In this document: positions 9,017 to 21,827 of the stretch, in pieces
Layout of the letters: each line of letters opens with the position of its first letter
How positions within the stretch are numbered: position 1 is the stretch's first letter
From: Pseudomonas anatoliensis
Lineage (GTDB): Bacteria > Pseudomonadota > Gammaproteobacteria > Pseudomonadales > Pseudomonadaceae
DNA length: 64,000 nucleotides
Assembly (NCBI RefSeq): GCF_017976235.1
Contig: NZ_JACVHC010000001.1
Location: forward strand, 682,001 to 746,000
Direction of reading: 5' to 3'
Notes under the pieces: model-generated
The model's input: only the letters and a program-made list of their open reading frames with translations
The model's database searches: none
What the model was told of the DNA's origin: nothing
Position numbers and translations under genes: made by a program

Positions 9017-9955
9017 GTGGGCGCGGTGGATGCTTGGCTTGCTGACTCCAGTCCGGAACAGGCGTTGGCCAGGCGCGAGCTGTGGCGGCGACTGGCAGGA
9101 GAAGAACAGAATGAACGTTTTTTTAATCTGATTGGGTTATTGCGCAACACATCCGAATTCAGATTTGCTCGCGCCGATTTGACCCGTCGGCTCTGGGAGG
9201 TGATAAGCGCGGCTTGCGAAAATACCGAACTGCGAGATCTACTGTTCCTCGAGGCCGAGACTCATGGAACGTGCGCCGACGGCCGCATTTTGACATTTAG
9301 TCAGCTTGAGACCCGCGTCTTTACTTATCACGCTTTGCGCAATATTCCACCGGGAAATGCGGTGCTCAAAGGCAGGGCGCTTTTACCGCTGTTGCGGCGG
9401 TTGTTCCGGCTCTACAGGGTCGACACCCTGGCCGAACACAGAGCCATTCAGAGGCACAGCGACATTGCGGAAGTGCGCCTGGAATATCGAATAGGTCTGA
9501 CAAACGGCTGGGACGACGGTCTGGATTTGCCCGGACAGCCTGCGCACATGCTCTACGGCACTCCTATCTCCGAAGCGCGAGCTGCAAAGGTCCGAGCTTC
9601 CATCCTCGAAGCAGAGCGTTCCGACGCACTGTCGCTGTTCATGGCGACGCAGGACTTCTGGAAGGCTCACCTGGCAGAGCGCTATCCGCAAGAGTTCAGT
9701 GCGATCAACACTGCGCTGGACGACGAACGCCTGGAAGTCTTCAACGCACTTGAAGCGCGCAACGAGCGTGGCGAATTCAACGAAGCAGATTACCCGGTAG
9801 AAATGAGGGAAGCGATGGATACGATTGAGGACAAGCGCAACCAGCAACTTGCAGAGTTGACGCGCAGGGAAATCGAGGTTCTCCAGCCGACCGCGGGCGA
9901 TCCGGAGATCCCCGCACCGCGGTCTCCGCAACCTGGCCCTTCCAGGCTGCCCTGA
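9017..9955 (+). CDS. NEL-type E3 ubiquitin ligase domain, detached C-terminal fragment of the preceding LRR protein
   Basis: The 312-residue frame opens at GTG 9017, but protein-like sequence continues upstream to 8957 (AVEAVEELNPQQSEIAVGAV), right after an in-frame TGA at 8954. It is the complete NEL catalytic domain: a helical EQNERFFNLIGLLRNTSEF core, then the CxD motif CAD at C86-A87-D88 (codon TGC at 9272), the thioester cysteine of IpaH/SspH ligases, followed by FSQLETRVF. There is no convincing ribosome site before GTG 9017, so independent translation looks unlikely. Deletion of one C in the GCCGCCCTG run near 8961-8969 would explain the shift: one extra C joins the LRR protein to this domain in a single frame. 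It could instead be a pseudogene remnant or be expressed by frameshifting. Confidence 0.8.
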   Translation: MGAVDAWLADSSPEQALARRELWRRLAGEEQNERFFNLIGLLRNTSEFRFARADLTRRLWEVISAACENTELRDLLFLEAETHGTCADGRILTFSQLETRVFTYHALRNIPPGNAVLKGRALLPLLRRLFRLYRVDTLAEHRAIQRHSDIAEVRLEYRIGLTNGWDDGLDLPGQPAHMLYGTPISEARAAKVRASILEAERSDALSLFMATQDFWKAHLAERYPQEFSAINTALDDERLEVFNALEARNERGEFNEADYPVEMREAMDTIEDKRNQQLAELTRREIEVLQPTAGDPEIPAPRSPQPGPSRLP

Positions 9956-9976
9956 AGTAACAGCGCTTGACAGTCA

Positions 9977-10016
9977 GTGGCGCACGGGAGCGAGTTGCTT
10001 CGTTCCCGTGCGCCAC
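9977..10016. terminator. Bidirectional stem-loop between the NEL gene and metH
   Basis: A 13-bp perfect inverted repeat (arms 9977-9989 and 10004-10016, core GGCGCACGGGA) with a 14-base loop sits between two convergent genes. The plus-strand tail is CCTTT and the minus-strand tail is weakly T-rich, so it probably terminates both. Confidence 0.7.
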
Positions 10017-10022
10017 CTTTGG

Positions 10023-13733
<3,711 letters not shown>

Positions 13734-13888
13734 TTGGACTACTCGGAAAGACCATTACGAAGGAGCGGGATCATAACAAACCTGTGCGCTTTTGGAGCAT
13801 GTGGCGGTTTTGCATGAATATCGTTCATGTTGGTACGGGCGTCATACTGTAGTATCGCGACGTTTTTTTCAGGATCGGGATCAAGGGC

Positions 13889-16180
13889 ATGTCGTACCGC
13901 GTCATCAGCATCTTTTTGATGTTATTCAGCTGGGGCGCCAATGCGCAGGATCCCGCTTCGTCTTCCATCTCATATAGTCGCGACATTCAGCCGATCTTTA
14001 CCGAGAAGTGCGTGGCCTGCCATGCGTGCTACGACTCTGCCTGCCAGCTCAATCTGGGCAGTGGCGAAGGCGCGGGGCGTGGCGCGAGCAAGATGCCGGT
14101 CTACGACGGCGAGCGCAGTCAGGCAGCGCCGACCACACGATTGTTCTACGACGCTTTCGGCCAACGCGCCTGGCAGCAGAAAGGCTTTTATTCGGTGCTC
14201 GACGCCCAGGGCAGTCAGGCTGCGCTGATGGCGCGCATGCTGGAGCTGGGGCACAAGACACCGTTAACGCCTAACGCCAGACTGCCGGAAAACATAGTCC
14301 TCGGTCTCAACCGCCAGAACATGTGCGCGATGCCTGCCGAATTTGACGGCTACGCAGGGGCTCACCCGAAAGAAGGCATGCCGCTGGCGGTCACTGGCTT
14401 GACCGATCAGCAATACCAGACCTTGCAGCGCTGGCTGGCCTCCGGTGCGCCAATCGACGAACAAGGCCTGGCGCCGAGTGCCCAGGAAGCGATGCAGATC
14501 GTGCAATGGGAAAATCTGCTCAACCTGCCCGGTGCACGGGAAAGTCTGGTCGGCCGCTGGTTGTTCGAGCACTTGTATCTGGCCCACATCTATTTCAAGG
14601 GCGGCGAGCCCGGACACTTTTTTCAGTGGGTGCGCTCGCGTACGCCGCCCGGTCAGCCGATCGACCTGATCGCCACTCGCCGTCCCAACGACGATCCCGG
14701 CACGCGGGTGTATTACCGCTTGTGGCCGGTACAGGGCGTGATCGTACACAAGACCCACATTACGTATCCGCTGAGCGCGGCGAAGATGGCGCGGGTGAAA
14801 AACCTGTTCTATAGCGGCAACTGGCAGGTCAACGCACTGCCGGGTTACGGTCCGCAGAGCCGGGCCAATCCGTTCGTCACGTTCGAGGCGATTCCGGCGC
14901 AGGCGCGCTATCAGTTCATGCTCGATAACGCTGAATATTTCGTCCGCACGTTTATTCGCGGCCCGGTGTGTCGGGGGCAGATCGCTACCGACGTGATTCG
15001 CGACAACTTCTGGGCACTGTTCCAGGCGCCGGAACATGACCTGTACATCACCGATCCCAACTATCGCGGCCAGGCCACGCCGTTGCTGGCCATGCCCGGG
15101 CAGAACGACGATGTCGGCAGCGTGCTGAGCCTGTGGCGCAACTACCGTGACAAACGTAATGAATACGAAGCCCTGCGTCGCGACAGTTACGCCGACTTGC
15201 CGGCGCCGAGCTGGTCGACCCTGTGGGCGGGCAACGACAACGCATTGCTGAGCATCTTCCGCCACTTCGACAGTGCCTCGGTGACCAAAGGCCTGATTGG
15301 TGAAGTGCCGCAAACGATGTGGCTGTTCGACTACCCGCTGCTGGAGCGCACCTATTACCAGTTGGCGGTCAACTTCGATGTGTTCGGCAATGTCTCGCAT
15401 CAGGCGCAAACCCGCCTGTATTTCGACCTGATCCGCAACGGTGCCGAGCAGAACTTCCTGCGCCTGATGCCGGCCGACTCCCGTGAGGATTACCTCAACG
15501 ACTGGTACCAGAACGGTGGCCAGTTCAAGATGTGGCTCGATTACGAAGCCATCGACGACGACAAGCCGACCGCGCTGAAACTCGATGAGAAGGACCCGAA
15601 ACACGACTTCGCCATGCAGTTGCTCGCGCGCTACGGCGACCTCAATGCGCGGCCAGACCCGATCAACCGTTGCGACGGCGCTTATTGCTCGCGGCCGAAT
15701 ATCGATCCGGCGTTGCAAAATGCCGAGCAGGCGCTGAGCCATCTGACATCACGCCCGGCGGCCGGCTTGAAGGTCATCGATCAATTGCCGGAAGCAACCA
15801 TGTTGCGTATCGAAACGGCCAACGGTAAACGCGAGGTCTACAGCCTGATGCGCAACCGCGCGCACAGCAACGTGGCGTTTCTGCTGGGTGAGTCCCTGCG
15901 CTATCAGCCGGGGCTGGATACCCTGACCATTTATCCGGGTGTGCTCAGCAGTTATCCGAATTTCATCTTCAACATTCCCGCTGATCAGGTGCCAGCGTTT
16001 GTCGATGCGATGGAAAATGCCAAGGATGCCAACCGTTTCGAAAAAATCGTCGAACGCTGGGGCATTCGTCGCAGTCATCCGCAATTCTGGTTCTATTTCC
16101 ACGATCTGAGTCAGTACATCCATGAAACCGAGCCGGTGGAAGAGGGCGTGCTGGACATGAACCGCTACGAGAATCTTTGA
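13889..16180 (+). CDS. cti: Fatty acid cis/trans isomerase
   Basis: Cti converts cis-unsaturated acyl chains of membrane phospholipids to trans, a fast response to solvent, heat or salt that stiffens the membrane; it acts in the periplasm. The 763-residue product has a signal peptide (MSYRVISIFLMLFSWGANAQ) and then the cytochrome c-type heme site CVACH at residues 41-45, the hallmark of the family. Length and layout match Pseudomonas Cti. It lies divergent to metH as in P. putida. Cti is usually constitutive and limited by substrate access, which fits the absence of visible regulatory sites in the 155-bp spacer. Confidence 0.95.
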   Translation: MSYRVISIFLMLFSWGANAQDPASSSISYSRDIQPIFTEKCVACHACYDSACQLNLGSGEGAGRGASKMPVYDGERSQAAPTTRLFYDAFGQRAWQQKGFYSVLDAQGSQAALMARMLELGHKTPLTPNARLPENIVLGLNRQNMCAMPAEFDGYAGAHPKEGMPLAVTGLTDQQYQTLQRWLASGAPIDEQGLAPSAQEAMQIVQWENLLNLPGARESLVGRWLFEHLYLAHIYFKGGEPGHFFQWVRSRTPPGQPIDLIATRRPNDDPGTRVYYRLWPVQGVIVHKTHITYPLSAAKMARVKNLFYSGNWQVNALPGYGPQSRANPFVTFEAIPAQARYQFMLDNAEYFVRTFIRGPVCRGQIATDVIRDNFWALFQAPEHDLYITDPNYRGQATPLLAMPGQNDDVGSVLSLWRNYRDKRNEYEALRRDSYADLPAPSWSTLWAGNDNALLSIFRHFDSASVTKGLIGEVPQTMWLFDYPLLERTYYQLAVNFDVFGNVSHQAQTRLYFDLIRNGAEQNFLRLMPADSREDYLNDWYQNGGQFKMWLDYEAIDDDKPTALKLDEKDPKHDFAMQLLARYGDLNARPDPINRCDGAYCSRPNIDPALQNAEQALSHLTSRPAAGLKVIDQLPEATMLRIETANGKREVYSLMRNRAHSNVAFLLGESLRYQPGLDTLTIYPGVLSSYPNFIFNIPADQVPAFVDAMENAKDANRFEKIVERWGIRRSHPQFWFYFHDLSQYIHETEPVEEGVLDMNRYENL

Positions 16181-16211
16181 TGGTTTGAGCCTGCCCTGCT
16201 GTCCCCCTGTA

Positions 16212-16287
16212 GGAGCTGCGGAACGCTGCGATCTTTTGATCTTCTTTTAAGGATCAAGATCAAAAGATCGCAGCGTTCCGCAGCTCC
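16212..16287. repeat. REP palindrome, GGAGCTGC/GATCTTTTGATC family
   Basis: Near-perfect long inverted repeat of about 76 bp; the outer arms are GGAGCTGCGGAACGCTGCG and its complement, and the inner part is GATCTTTTGATC. It lies 31 bp after the cti stop and may serve as its 3' hairpin. Confidence 0.9.
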
Positions 16288-16332
16288 GACAGGGAATGCT
16301 GGTGATTTCAGAGTGGTTATGGACCCAAATAG

Positions 16333-17016
<684 letters not shown>

Positions 17017-17083
17017 GTACGGTGTTCACTGCGATTGCGACGACGCATTTTTCCCGTGATGAATGCGTTGTCTGGAGTACAAG

Positions 17084-17165
17084 ATCAAAAGATCGCAGCC
17101 TTCGGCAGCTCCTACATTGGAATACATTTCCCTGTAGGAGCTGCCGAAGGCTGCGATCTTTTGAT
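17084..17165. repeat. REP palindrome, GGAGCTGC/GATCTTTTGATC family
   Basis: Inverted repeat with 33-bp arms (ATCAAAAGATCGCAGCCTTC ...) and a short loop. Its right arm ends two bases before the stop codon of cobM, so it forms the immediate 3' hairpin of the cbtBA-cobE-cobM transcript. Confidence 0.92.
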
Positions 17166-17167
17166 TT

Positions 17168-17914
17168 TCAGGGTCTGTAAAGATGCGCATGCCCGGCGCG
17201 ATACAGCGATGACTCGCTGAACACCTCACTCCCCAAGACCCGCCCAACCAGAATCAACGCCGTACGCCGAAACCCTTTGGCCGTGACCTTCTCTGCGATA
17301 TCCGCCAGCGTTCCCACCACCCAGTCCTGATCCGGCCATGTCGCGCGATGAATCACCGCGATCGGGCAATCCGCGCCGTAATGCGGCAGCAGTTCAGTCA
17401 GGATCTTTTCCAGATGATTGACCCCCAGATGAATCGCCATCGTCGCGCCATGCTGCGCCAGACTGCCCAGCTCTTCGCCGGCGGGCATTGCCGTCTTGTC
17501 GGCATAACGGGTCAGGATCACGCTTTGCGATACGTCAGGCAGCGTGAGTTCTGCGCCCAACAACGCCGCGCACGCCGCGGTCGCCGTCACTCCGGGGATG
17601 ATTTCAAACGGGATATCGAGTTCACGCAGATAGCGGATCTGCTCGCCAATCGCGCCATATAGACTCGGATCCCCCGAATGCACCCGCGCCACATCCTGGC
17701 CCTTGGCGTGCGCGGTTTTGATCAGCTCGATGATCTGTTCCAGATGCAATTCAGCGCTGTTGACCAGTGTTTCTGCCTGATGACCTTCGAGCACCGCCGC
17801 AGGTACCAGCGAGCCTGCGTAGATGATTACCGGGCAACTGCGTATCAGCCGCTGGCCTTTGACGGTGATCAATTCCGGGTCGCCGGGGCCGGCGCCGATG
17901 AAGTAAACGGTCAT
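17168..17914 (-). CDS. cobM: Precorrin-4 C11-methyltransferase
   Basis: CobM methylates C-11 of precorrin-4 with S-adenosylmethionine in the aerobic cobalamin pathway. The 248-residue product starts MTVYFIGAGPGDPELITVKG, with the N-terminal GAGPGDPE motif of the tetrapyrrole methylase superfamily; 'VHSGDPSLYGAIGEQ' is the second glycine-rich SAM motif. It is the last gene of a minus-strand operon with cbtB, cbtA and cobE that is led by a cobalamin riboswitch. A REP hairpin abuts the stop codon. Confidence 0.95.
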   Translation of the reverse strand: MTVYFIGAGPGDPELITVKGQRLIRSCPVIIYAGSLVPAAVLEGHQAETLVNSAELHLEQIIELIKTAHAKGQDVARVHSGDPSLYGAIGEQIRYLRELDIPFEIIPGVTATAACAALLGAELTLPDVSQSVILTRYADKTAMPAGEELGSLAQHGATMAIHLGVNHLEKILTELLPHYGADCPIAVIHRATWPDQDWVVGTLADIAEKVTAKGFRRTALILVGRVLGSEVFSESSLYRAGHAHLYRP

Positions 17915-17993
17915 CGTAGAATCCTTGGGAAATAGGCGCGGCAACGCTTCAGATGAAGATTGCTCATGATGAATGGCGGGGATTATCGGGAAT

Positions 17994-18407
17994 TTACGCG
18001 GCGCCGGCCAATGCCAGCGTTGCCTGAGCGTATTTTTGTCGGGAAATCAGCAGCTTTGCAGGTGCCTGAATCAGCTGTTCGGCGAGTGCCAGCGCGGCGC
18101 TTTCCGCTACGCCATAACAACCGGTGCGCTCGAAGGCAATCTGCGAATGGTGGCTGAGTCGCTGTGCATAGCTGGCCAATTCTTCACTGCTGAAGTACAG
18201 CAGCGGCAGGGCCAGTTGATTCGCGAGTTCCTGCAAGCCGGGTTCATCGCGTTTCAAGTCGATACTGGCCAAAGCCTTCACGGCATGCAGTTCGATGCGA
18301 TTGGCTTGCAAGGCTTGATCGAGTAACGCGCGCAGCGTGCTCGCAGGGCAGCCGCGCTGGCAGCCCAGACCGACCACGAAAGTCGGCGCTGCGCTGTCAG
18401 TCGTCAT
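17994..18407 (-). CDS. cobE: Cobalamin biosynthesis protein CobE (CbiG C-terminal-like)
   Basis: The 137-residue product starts MTTDSAAPTFVVGLGCQRGC and shows the CobE/CbiG_C pattern: 'GLGCQRGCPASTL' near the N-terminus, 'LASIDLKRDEPGLQELA' and 'YGVAESAAL'. CobE is required in the aerobic pathway, but its exact reaction is not settled. Its start overlaps the stop of cbtA (ATGA), showing translational coupling. The gap of 79 bp to cobM suggests they share a transcript. The open frame extends far upstream antisense-like over cbtA and is not used. Confidence 0.9.
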   Translation of the reverse strand: MTTDSAAPTFVVGLGCQRGCPASTLRALLDQALQANRIELHAVKALASIDLKRDEPGLQELANQLALPLLYFSSEELASYAQRLSHHSQIAFERTGCYGVAESAALALAEQLIQAPAKLLISRQKYAQATLALAGAA

Positions 18408-19105
18408 GCGTGGTATTGACCATCGATCTTGCGGCGGAACAACCAGGCGCTGATCAGGCCCAAGGCCAGCCAGAACGCTACATTGGTCAATTGCGAAGCG
18501 ATTTTGAACTGCGCTTCCAGTGCTTCTGGCGCGAGCATCGAATGCACTTCCGGTTGCGGTGCGCCGATCACGTGCGGTACGGCGAGGATGGCCACACCGA
18601 GGATTTTCATCAACCAATGACGGCTGAACGCAATCAACGCCAGACCGGCAGCGGTTGAAGCGGCAGTGCTGATCCACCACAACTGCCGCGAAGCCAGATC
18701 CGCCGCGGCAGTGCCCGGCAGTTCAGGCGGCAAGCCCAGGGTCGGTGCGAGGACGAACGTCGCGTAACCGGCCAGACCCCACAGCAGACCCTGCGAGGTT
18801 TTGGTCGGCGCGCGCAGGGTGTAGAGGCCGGCCAGCATCAAGGCAAAACCCACGGCCACCACCAGATTGCCACCCGTGGTCGAAAGCACGCGCTGCCAGC
18901 CGTCTTCCGGCTCCCAGGCTTCGGCATCATGGGTGTGCGCAGCGGTGCCGGCCGCGTGTTCGTGAACCGCGGCAACAGGCTCGGATTTTTCATAGGTTTC
19001 GGCTTGAAGAATCAGCGGCGACACCCAGAAACTTTGCAGCAGCGTGAGCAGCAGGGCGGCCAGCAGGCCGGTGAAACCTGCGGTTTGCGCAATTCGCTTG
19101 ATCAT
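18404..19105 (-). CDS. cbtA: Cobalt transporter subunit CbtA
   Basis: CbtA is an integral membrane protein that, with CbtB, is predicted to import cobalt for B12 synthesis. The 233-residue product starts MIKRIAQTAGFTGLLAALL and has about five or six hydrophobic segments. A periplasmic loop carries histidines (AAVHEHAAGTAAHTHDAEAW) that could bind cobalt, and the protein ends in a Trp/Arg-rich terminal helix region. Family assignment rests on these features plus linkage to cbtB and the upstream cobalamin riboswitch. It overlaps cobE by four bases. Confidence 0.92.
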   Translation of the reverse strand: MIKRIAQTAGFTGLLAALLLTLLQSFWVSPLILQAETYEKSEPVAAVHEHAAGTAAHTHDAEAWEPEDGWQRVLSTTGGNLVVAVGFALMLAGLYTLRAPTKTSQGLLWGLAGYATFVLAPTLGLPPELPGTAAADLASRQLWWISTAASTAAGLALIAFSRHWLMKILGVAILAVPHVIGAPQPEVHSMLAPEALEAQFKIASQLTNVAFWLALGLISAWLFRRKIDGQYHA

Positions 19106-19116
19106 GTCGGCAGGTC

Positions 19117-19314
19117 TCAGTGGCACGGGAACGCGGCGCTGTGGCGGGTATCGTGAGCCGCGTTGTGCACGGCTTCGATGTGCGAGAAACCGGCGAAATA
19201 GACGAGGCTTGCACCCAGGATCGACGCGAAAACAGCGGCGGTCAGGCGTTGGCTCAGGGTGGTGGTGCTGGAGATTTTGTCCGTGTTGCTGCCGGTGCTG
19301 GTGATGATCGACAT
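19117..19314 (-). CDS. cbtB: Cobalt transporter subunit CbtB
   Basis: The 65-residue product starts MSIITSTGSNTDKIS and has a single transmembrane segment (residues about 22-40, LTAAVFASILGASLVYFAG). The C-terminus is short and rich in histidine, ending HNAAHDTRHSAAFPCH, the metal-binding tail typical of CbtB. It is the first gene after the minus-strand cobalamin riboswitch and is 11 bp ahead of cbtA, so both subunits should be repressed by adenosylcobalamin. Confidence 0.93.
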   Translation of the reverse strand: MSIITSTGSNTDKISSTTTLSQRLTAAVFASILGASLVYFAGFSHIEAVHNAAHDTRHSAAFPCH

Positions 19315-19449
19315 GGCGCGTCCCTCTGGAATGTCAGGGGTGGACAAGAGCGCATGAAAACCCCTGCGGCGCGGGCACGCAGAGGTTCAAACAGCGCCCG
19401 CCCACCGCGGGTTTGTTATGTTCAGCACGCCAATTGCGCGCTGTGTGTT

Positions 19450-19640
19450 GCGGGCCGGTCTCCGGGCTCACGAGGGGTTGGCGTCTGGCCGACCTGCAAG
19501 CGTCACCTTCCCATGCCGCAATGGCACAGTGGATCTGACGCTTCGCTCGCTTACCGTTGCGGGGGCAGCACCGGACTGACATGGCTCTGAGTAAAGCACA
19601 TGATTCACCGGTTTCCCGTTTCACCCTGTGAAGGGCACCC
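19450..19640 (-). promoter_or_regulatory. Cobalamin riboswitch controlling cbtB-cbtA-cobE-cobM
   Basis: Read on the minus strand, the leader has the full set of B12-element signatures in order: GGGAAACCGGTGAA, the paired GTCCGGTGCTGCCCCCGCAA core, a CACTGTGC stem part, GGGAAGGTGACGC, and CGCCAACCCC followed by GAGCCCGGAGACCGGCC. It ends about 135 bases ahead of the cbtB start, leaving room for an expression platform. Confidence 0.93.
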
Positions 19641-19700
19641 GTAACAAGTTGTGTAGGAGAGCATGGTGTGGGGTTTTTAGTCAATTTGCTTTGGGGGCTT

Positions 19701-19845
19701 ATCCGTTGCTGCGGGTGTGGCTTCTTATGGTTCCGCCCTTACGGCGGGTCACTTTTTCCAGACGCCGAAAAAGTAACCAAAAAGGCTTGCTCCTACGTCC
19801 GGCCCGCTCGCTAAAGCTCGGGGTTCCTTCGCTCCGGAATCCATC
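19701..19845. repeat. Left copy of an intergenic repeat, inverted relative to 20285-20402
   Basis: The sequence starting ATCCGTTGCTGCGGG and passing through ACTTTTTCCAGACGCCGAAA to GGTTCCTTCG is a diverged copy of the reverse complement of 20285-20402. It has no gene and the frames across it are not protein-like. Confidence 0.7.
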
Positions 19846-20025
19846 CGGGGCATCGATTCCGGTTTGCTTCGCTGCACCTCCTTTCGATGTCCTCACCGGA
19901 TGAATCCCTCCACTCAGCCTCCCGACGTCGCCCGCGGATCAAGATCAAAAGCTGCACTCGAGCTAACGCTCATTGTGTTGGGTGGGGGAGGAGCGTGCGG
20001 TTGGCTTTGGTTTTGTGTTGGGTTT

Positions 20026-20178
20026 GCCCTCGTCCCAGCCCATTACCGAGGGAGAGGGGGGGGCGACTTTTGGGCTTTTCGGAATCGGTGTTCGACTCGG
20101 TGTTTCACGTCGGTGTATTTCTCCCAAACACCTCGATCAGTCCCCTCTCCCTCTGGAAGACGGGTAGGGTGAGGGGCT
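20026..20178. repeat. Degenerate REP pair of the CCCTCxCCC...GAGGGAGAGGG family
   Basis: The left arm (CCCTCGTCCCAGCCCATTAC, from about 20026) and right arm (CTCCCTCTGGAAGACGGGTA, ending near 20178) are inverted, worn copies of the element seen at 25692-25867. About 80 bp of unremarkable sequence lies between them. It is followed by a short tandem run of CTTGATCTGG-type units at about 20180-20230. Confidence 0.6.
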
Positions 20179-20284
20179 TTTGATCTGGCTCTTGATCTGG
20201 CTCTTGATCTGGCTTTTGATGTTGCTCTTGCTCTTAGCCCCCTTCGGCAGGCCGAGCGGATGGACACCGTAGCGAGGGAACACT

Positions 20285-20402
20285 GAGCCTCAGCGAAGTG
20301 CCGTACGCCGGGGGCAAAGCCTTTTGGTTCCTTTTTGGCGTTTGAAAAAGGGACTCGCTGTAAGAGCGAAACCGCCAGCGGCAGCACCCGCAGCAACGGA
20401 TA
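20285..20402. repeat. Right copy of the inverted intergenic repeat
   Basis: The reverse complement of this stretch aligns with 19701-19845: TCCGTTGCTGCGGG, then a CTTAC-GCG segment, then TTTTTC..ACGCC..AAA and AACCAAAA. Together the copies bracket about 440 bp of gene-free sequence between two riboswitches. Confidence 0.7.
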
Positions 20403-20445
20403 TGCCCCGTATCCAAACATTGACCCACCACTGCACCATGCGTAG

Positions 20446-20640
20446 CCTTGCGCCTTCGAGGTTCTTCGGCATTGCCGAAGCTAAGAAGGGAACGCGGTCA
20501 ATGCCGCGGCTGCCCCCGCAACTGTGAACGGTGATGTTCGCTGCCACGCCACTGCAAGCTCAATCCACAGAGCCCGCGGGAAGGCGCAGTGAATCCAGGC
20601 CCAGCGCCTGAACACCGTCAGCCAGGAGACCTGCCTCGTC
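20446..20640 (+). promoter_or_regulatory. Cobalamin riboswitch controlling cobW-cobN-chlI-VWA
   Basis: The plus-strand leader has the B12-element signatures GAAGGGAACGCGGT, the core CCGCGGCTGCCCCCGCAACT, GCCACTGC, GCGGGAAGGCGC, and GCCAGGAGACCTGCC. It ends about 113 bases upstream of the cobW start. It is divergent from the second cobalamin riboswitch at 19450-19640 and differs from it in the peripheral stems. Confidence 0.93.
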
Positions 20641-20753
20641 ACAGATTCTCAATTTCAACCGGGCGGGGTGATCCGGTGGCGAACTCTCCAGGCACGCACG
20701 CGCGGTGCCGGTTCTCGTCCCGTATGCCCGCCACTTTGCCAAAGGGCATACCG

Positions 20754-21824
20754 ATGAAAACACTGGCCAAACTCCCTGTCACCATCGTCACCGGCTTCCT
20801 CGGCTCGGGCAAAACCACATTGCTGCGGCACATGCTCGACAACGCTCAGGGCCGCCGTATTGCGGTGATCGTCAACGAGTTTGGCGAGTTGGGCATCGAC
20901 GGTGAAATCCTCAAGCAATGCACCATCGGCTGCTCCGAAGAAGAAGCCGTGGGCCGCGTTTATGAGCTGGCCAACGGCTGCCTGTGCTGCACGGTGCAGG
21001 AAGAGTTTTTCCCGGTAATGCGCGAGCTTGTTGCCCGTCGCGGTGACCTCGACCACATTCTCATCGAAACCTCTGGCCTGGCCCTGCCAAAACCGTTGGT
21101 ACAAGCCTTCCAGTGGCCGGAAATCCGCAGCGCTTGCACGGTTGACGCGGTGATCACCGTGGTCGATAGCCCGGCTGTGGCCGCTGGCACCTTCGCCGCG
21201 TTCCCGGATCAAGTCGATGCCCAGCGCAAACTCGACCCGAACCTGGATCACGAATCGCCACTGCACGAATTGTTCGCCGATCAACTGGCCAGCGCCGACC
21301 TCGTCATCCTCAACAAATCTGACCTGATCAGCCCTGAAGACCTGGCGCGCGTACGTCTTGAAGTCGCCGAAGAACTGCCGCCAGCGGTGAAGATCATCGA
21401 AGCCAGCAGTGGTCGTGTGCCGCTGGACGTGCTGATCGGCCTTGGCGCCGGTTCCGAAGAACACATCGACAGCCGTCACAGCCATCACGACCATCACCAC
21501 GACGGTGATGACGATCACGATGACCACGATCACGATGCATTCGATTCGATCTCCATCGAACTGCCGCAAGCCGACGAAAGCCTGCTGCTCGACGCGCTGA
21601 CGCAACTGGTGGTCAAGCACGGCATCCTGCGTGTGAAGGGCTTTGCGGCGATCCCGAACAAGCCGATGCGTTTGCTGATTCAGGGCGTGGGCACGCGGTT
21701 CGACAAGCATTTCGACCGTCAGTGGGGCGCCGATGAAGCGCGCGTCACGCGTCTGGTGTTGATCGGTCAGGAGCTCGACGCCGCGCAACTCGAAGCGCAA
21801 CTGCGCGCTGCGCTCAGCGTTTAA
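20754..21824 (+). CDS. cobW: CobW, G3E-family GTPase of cobalamin synthesis
   Basis: CobW is a GTP-dependent metallochaperone thought to supply cobalt to the CobN chelatase. The 356-residue product begins MKTLAKLPVTIVTGFLGSGK, with the P-loop GFLGSGKT at residues 14-21 and the metal-binding C76-L-C78-C79 motif (NGCLCC). NKSD of the G4 motif follows. Residues about 237-262 form a His/Asp-rich metal-binding loop, and the C-terminal CobW_C domain ends the protein. The start at 20754 has an AAAGGG site. The frame is open upstream through the riboswitch, which is not coding. It is three bases ahead of cobN. Confidence 0.95.
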   Translation: MKTLAKLPVTIVTGFLGSGKTTLLRHMLDNAQGRRIAVIVNEFGELGIDGEILKQCTIGCSEEEAVGRVYELANGCLCCTVQEEFFPVMRELVARRGDLDHILIETSGLALPKPLVQAFQWPEIRSACTVDAVITVVDSPAVAAGTFAAFPDQVDAQRKLDPNLDHESPLHELFADQLASADLVILNKSDLISPEDLARVRLEVAEELPPAVKIIEASSGRVPLDVLIGLGAGSEEHIDSRHSHHDHHHDGDDDHDDHDHDAFDSISIELPQADESLLLDALTQLVVKHGILRVKGFAAIPNKPMRLLIQGVGTRFDKHFDRQWGADEARVTRLVLIGQELDAAQLEAQLRAALSV

Positions 21825-21827
21825 CCC

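Noticed and set aside
13734..13888. A cobalamin riboswitch for metH
   Set aside because: The 155-bp spacer to cti lacks the B12-element core and is too short to hold it together with the cti promoter.
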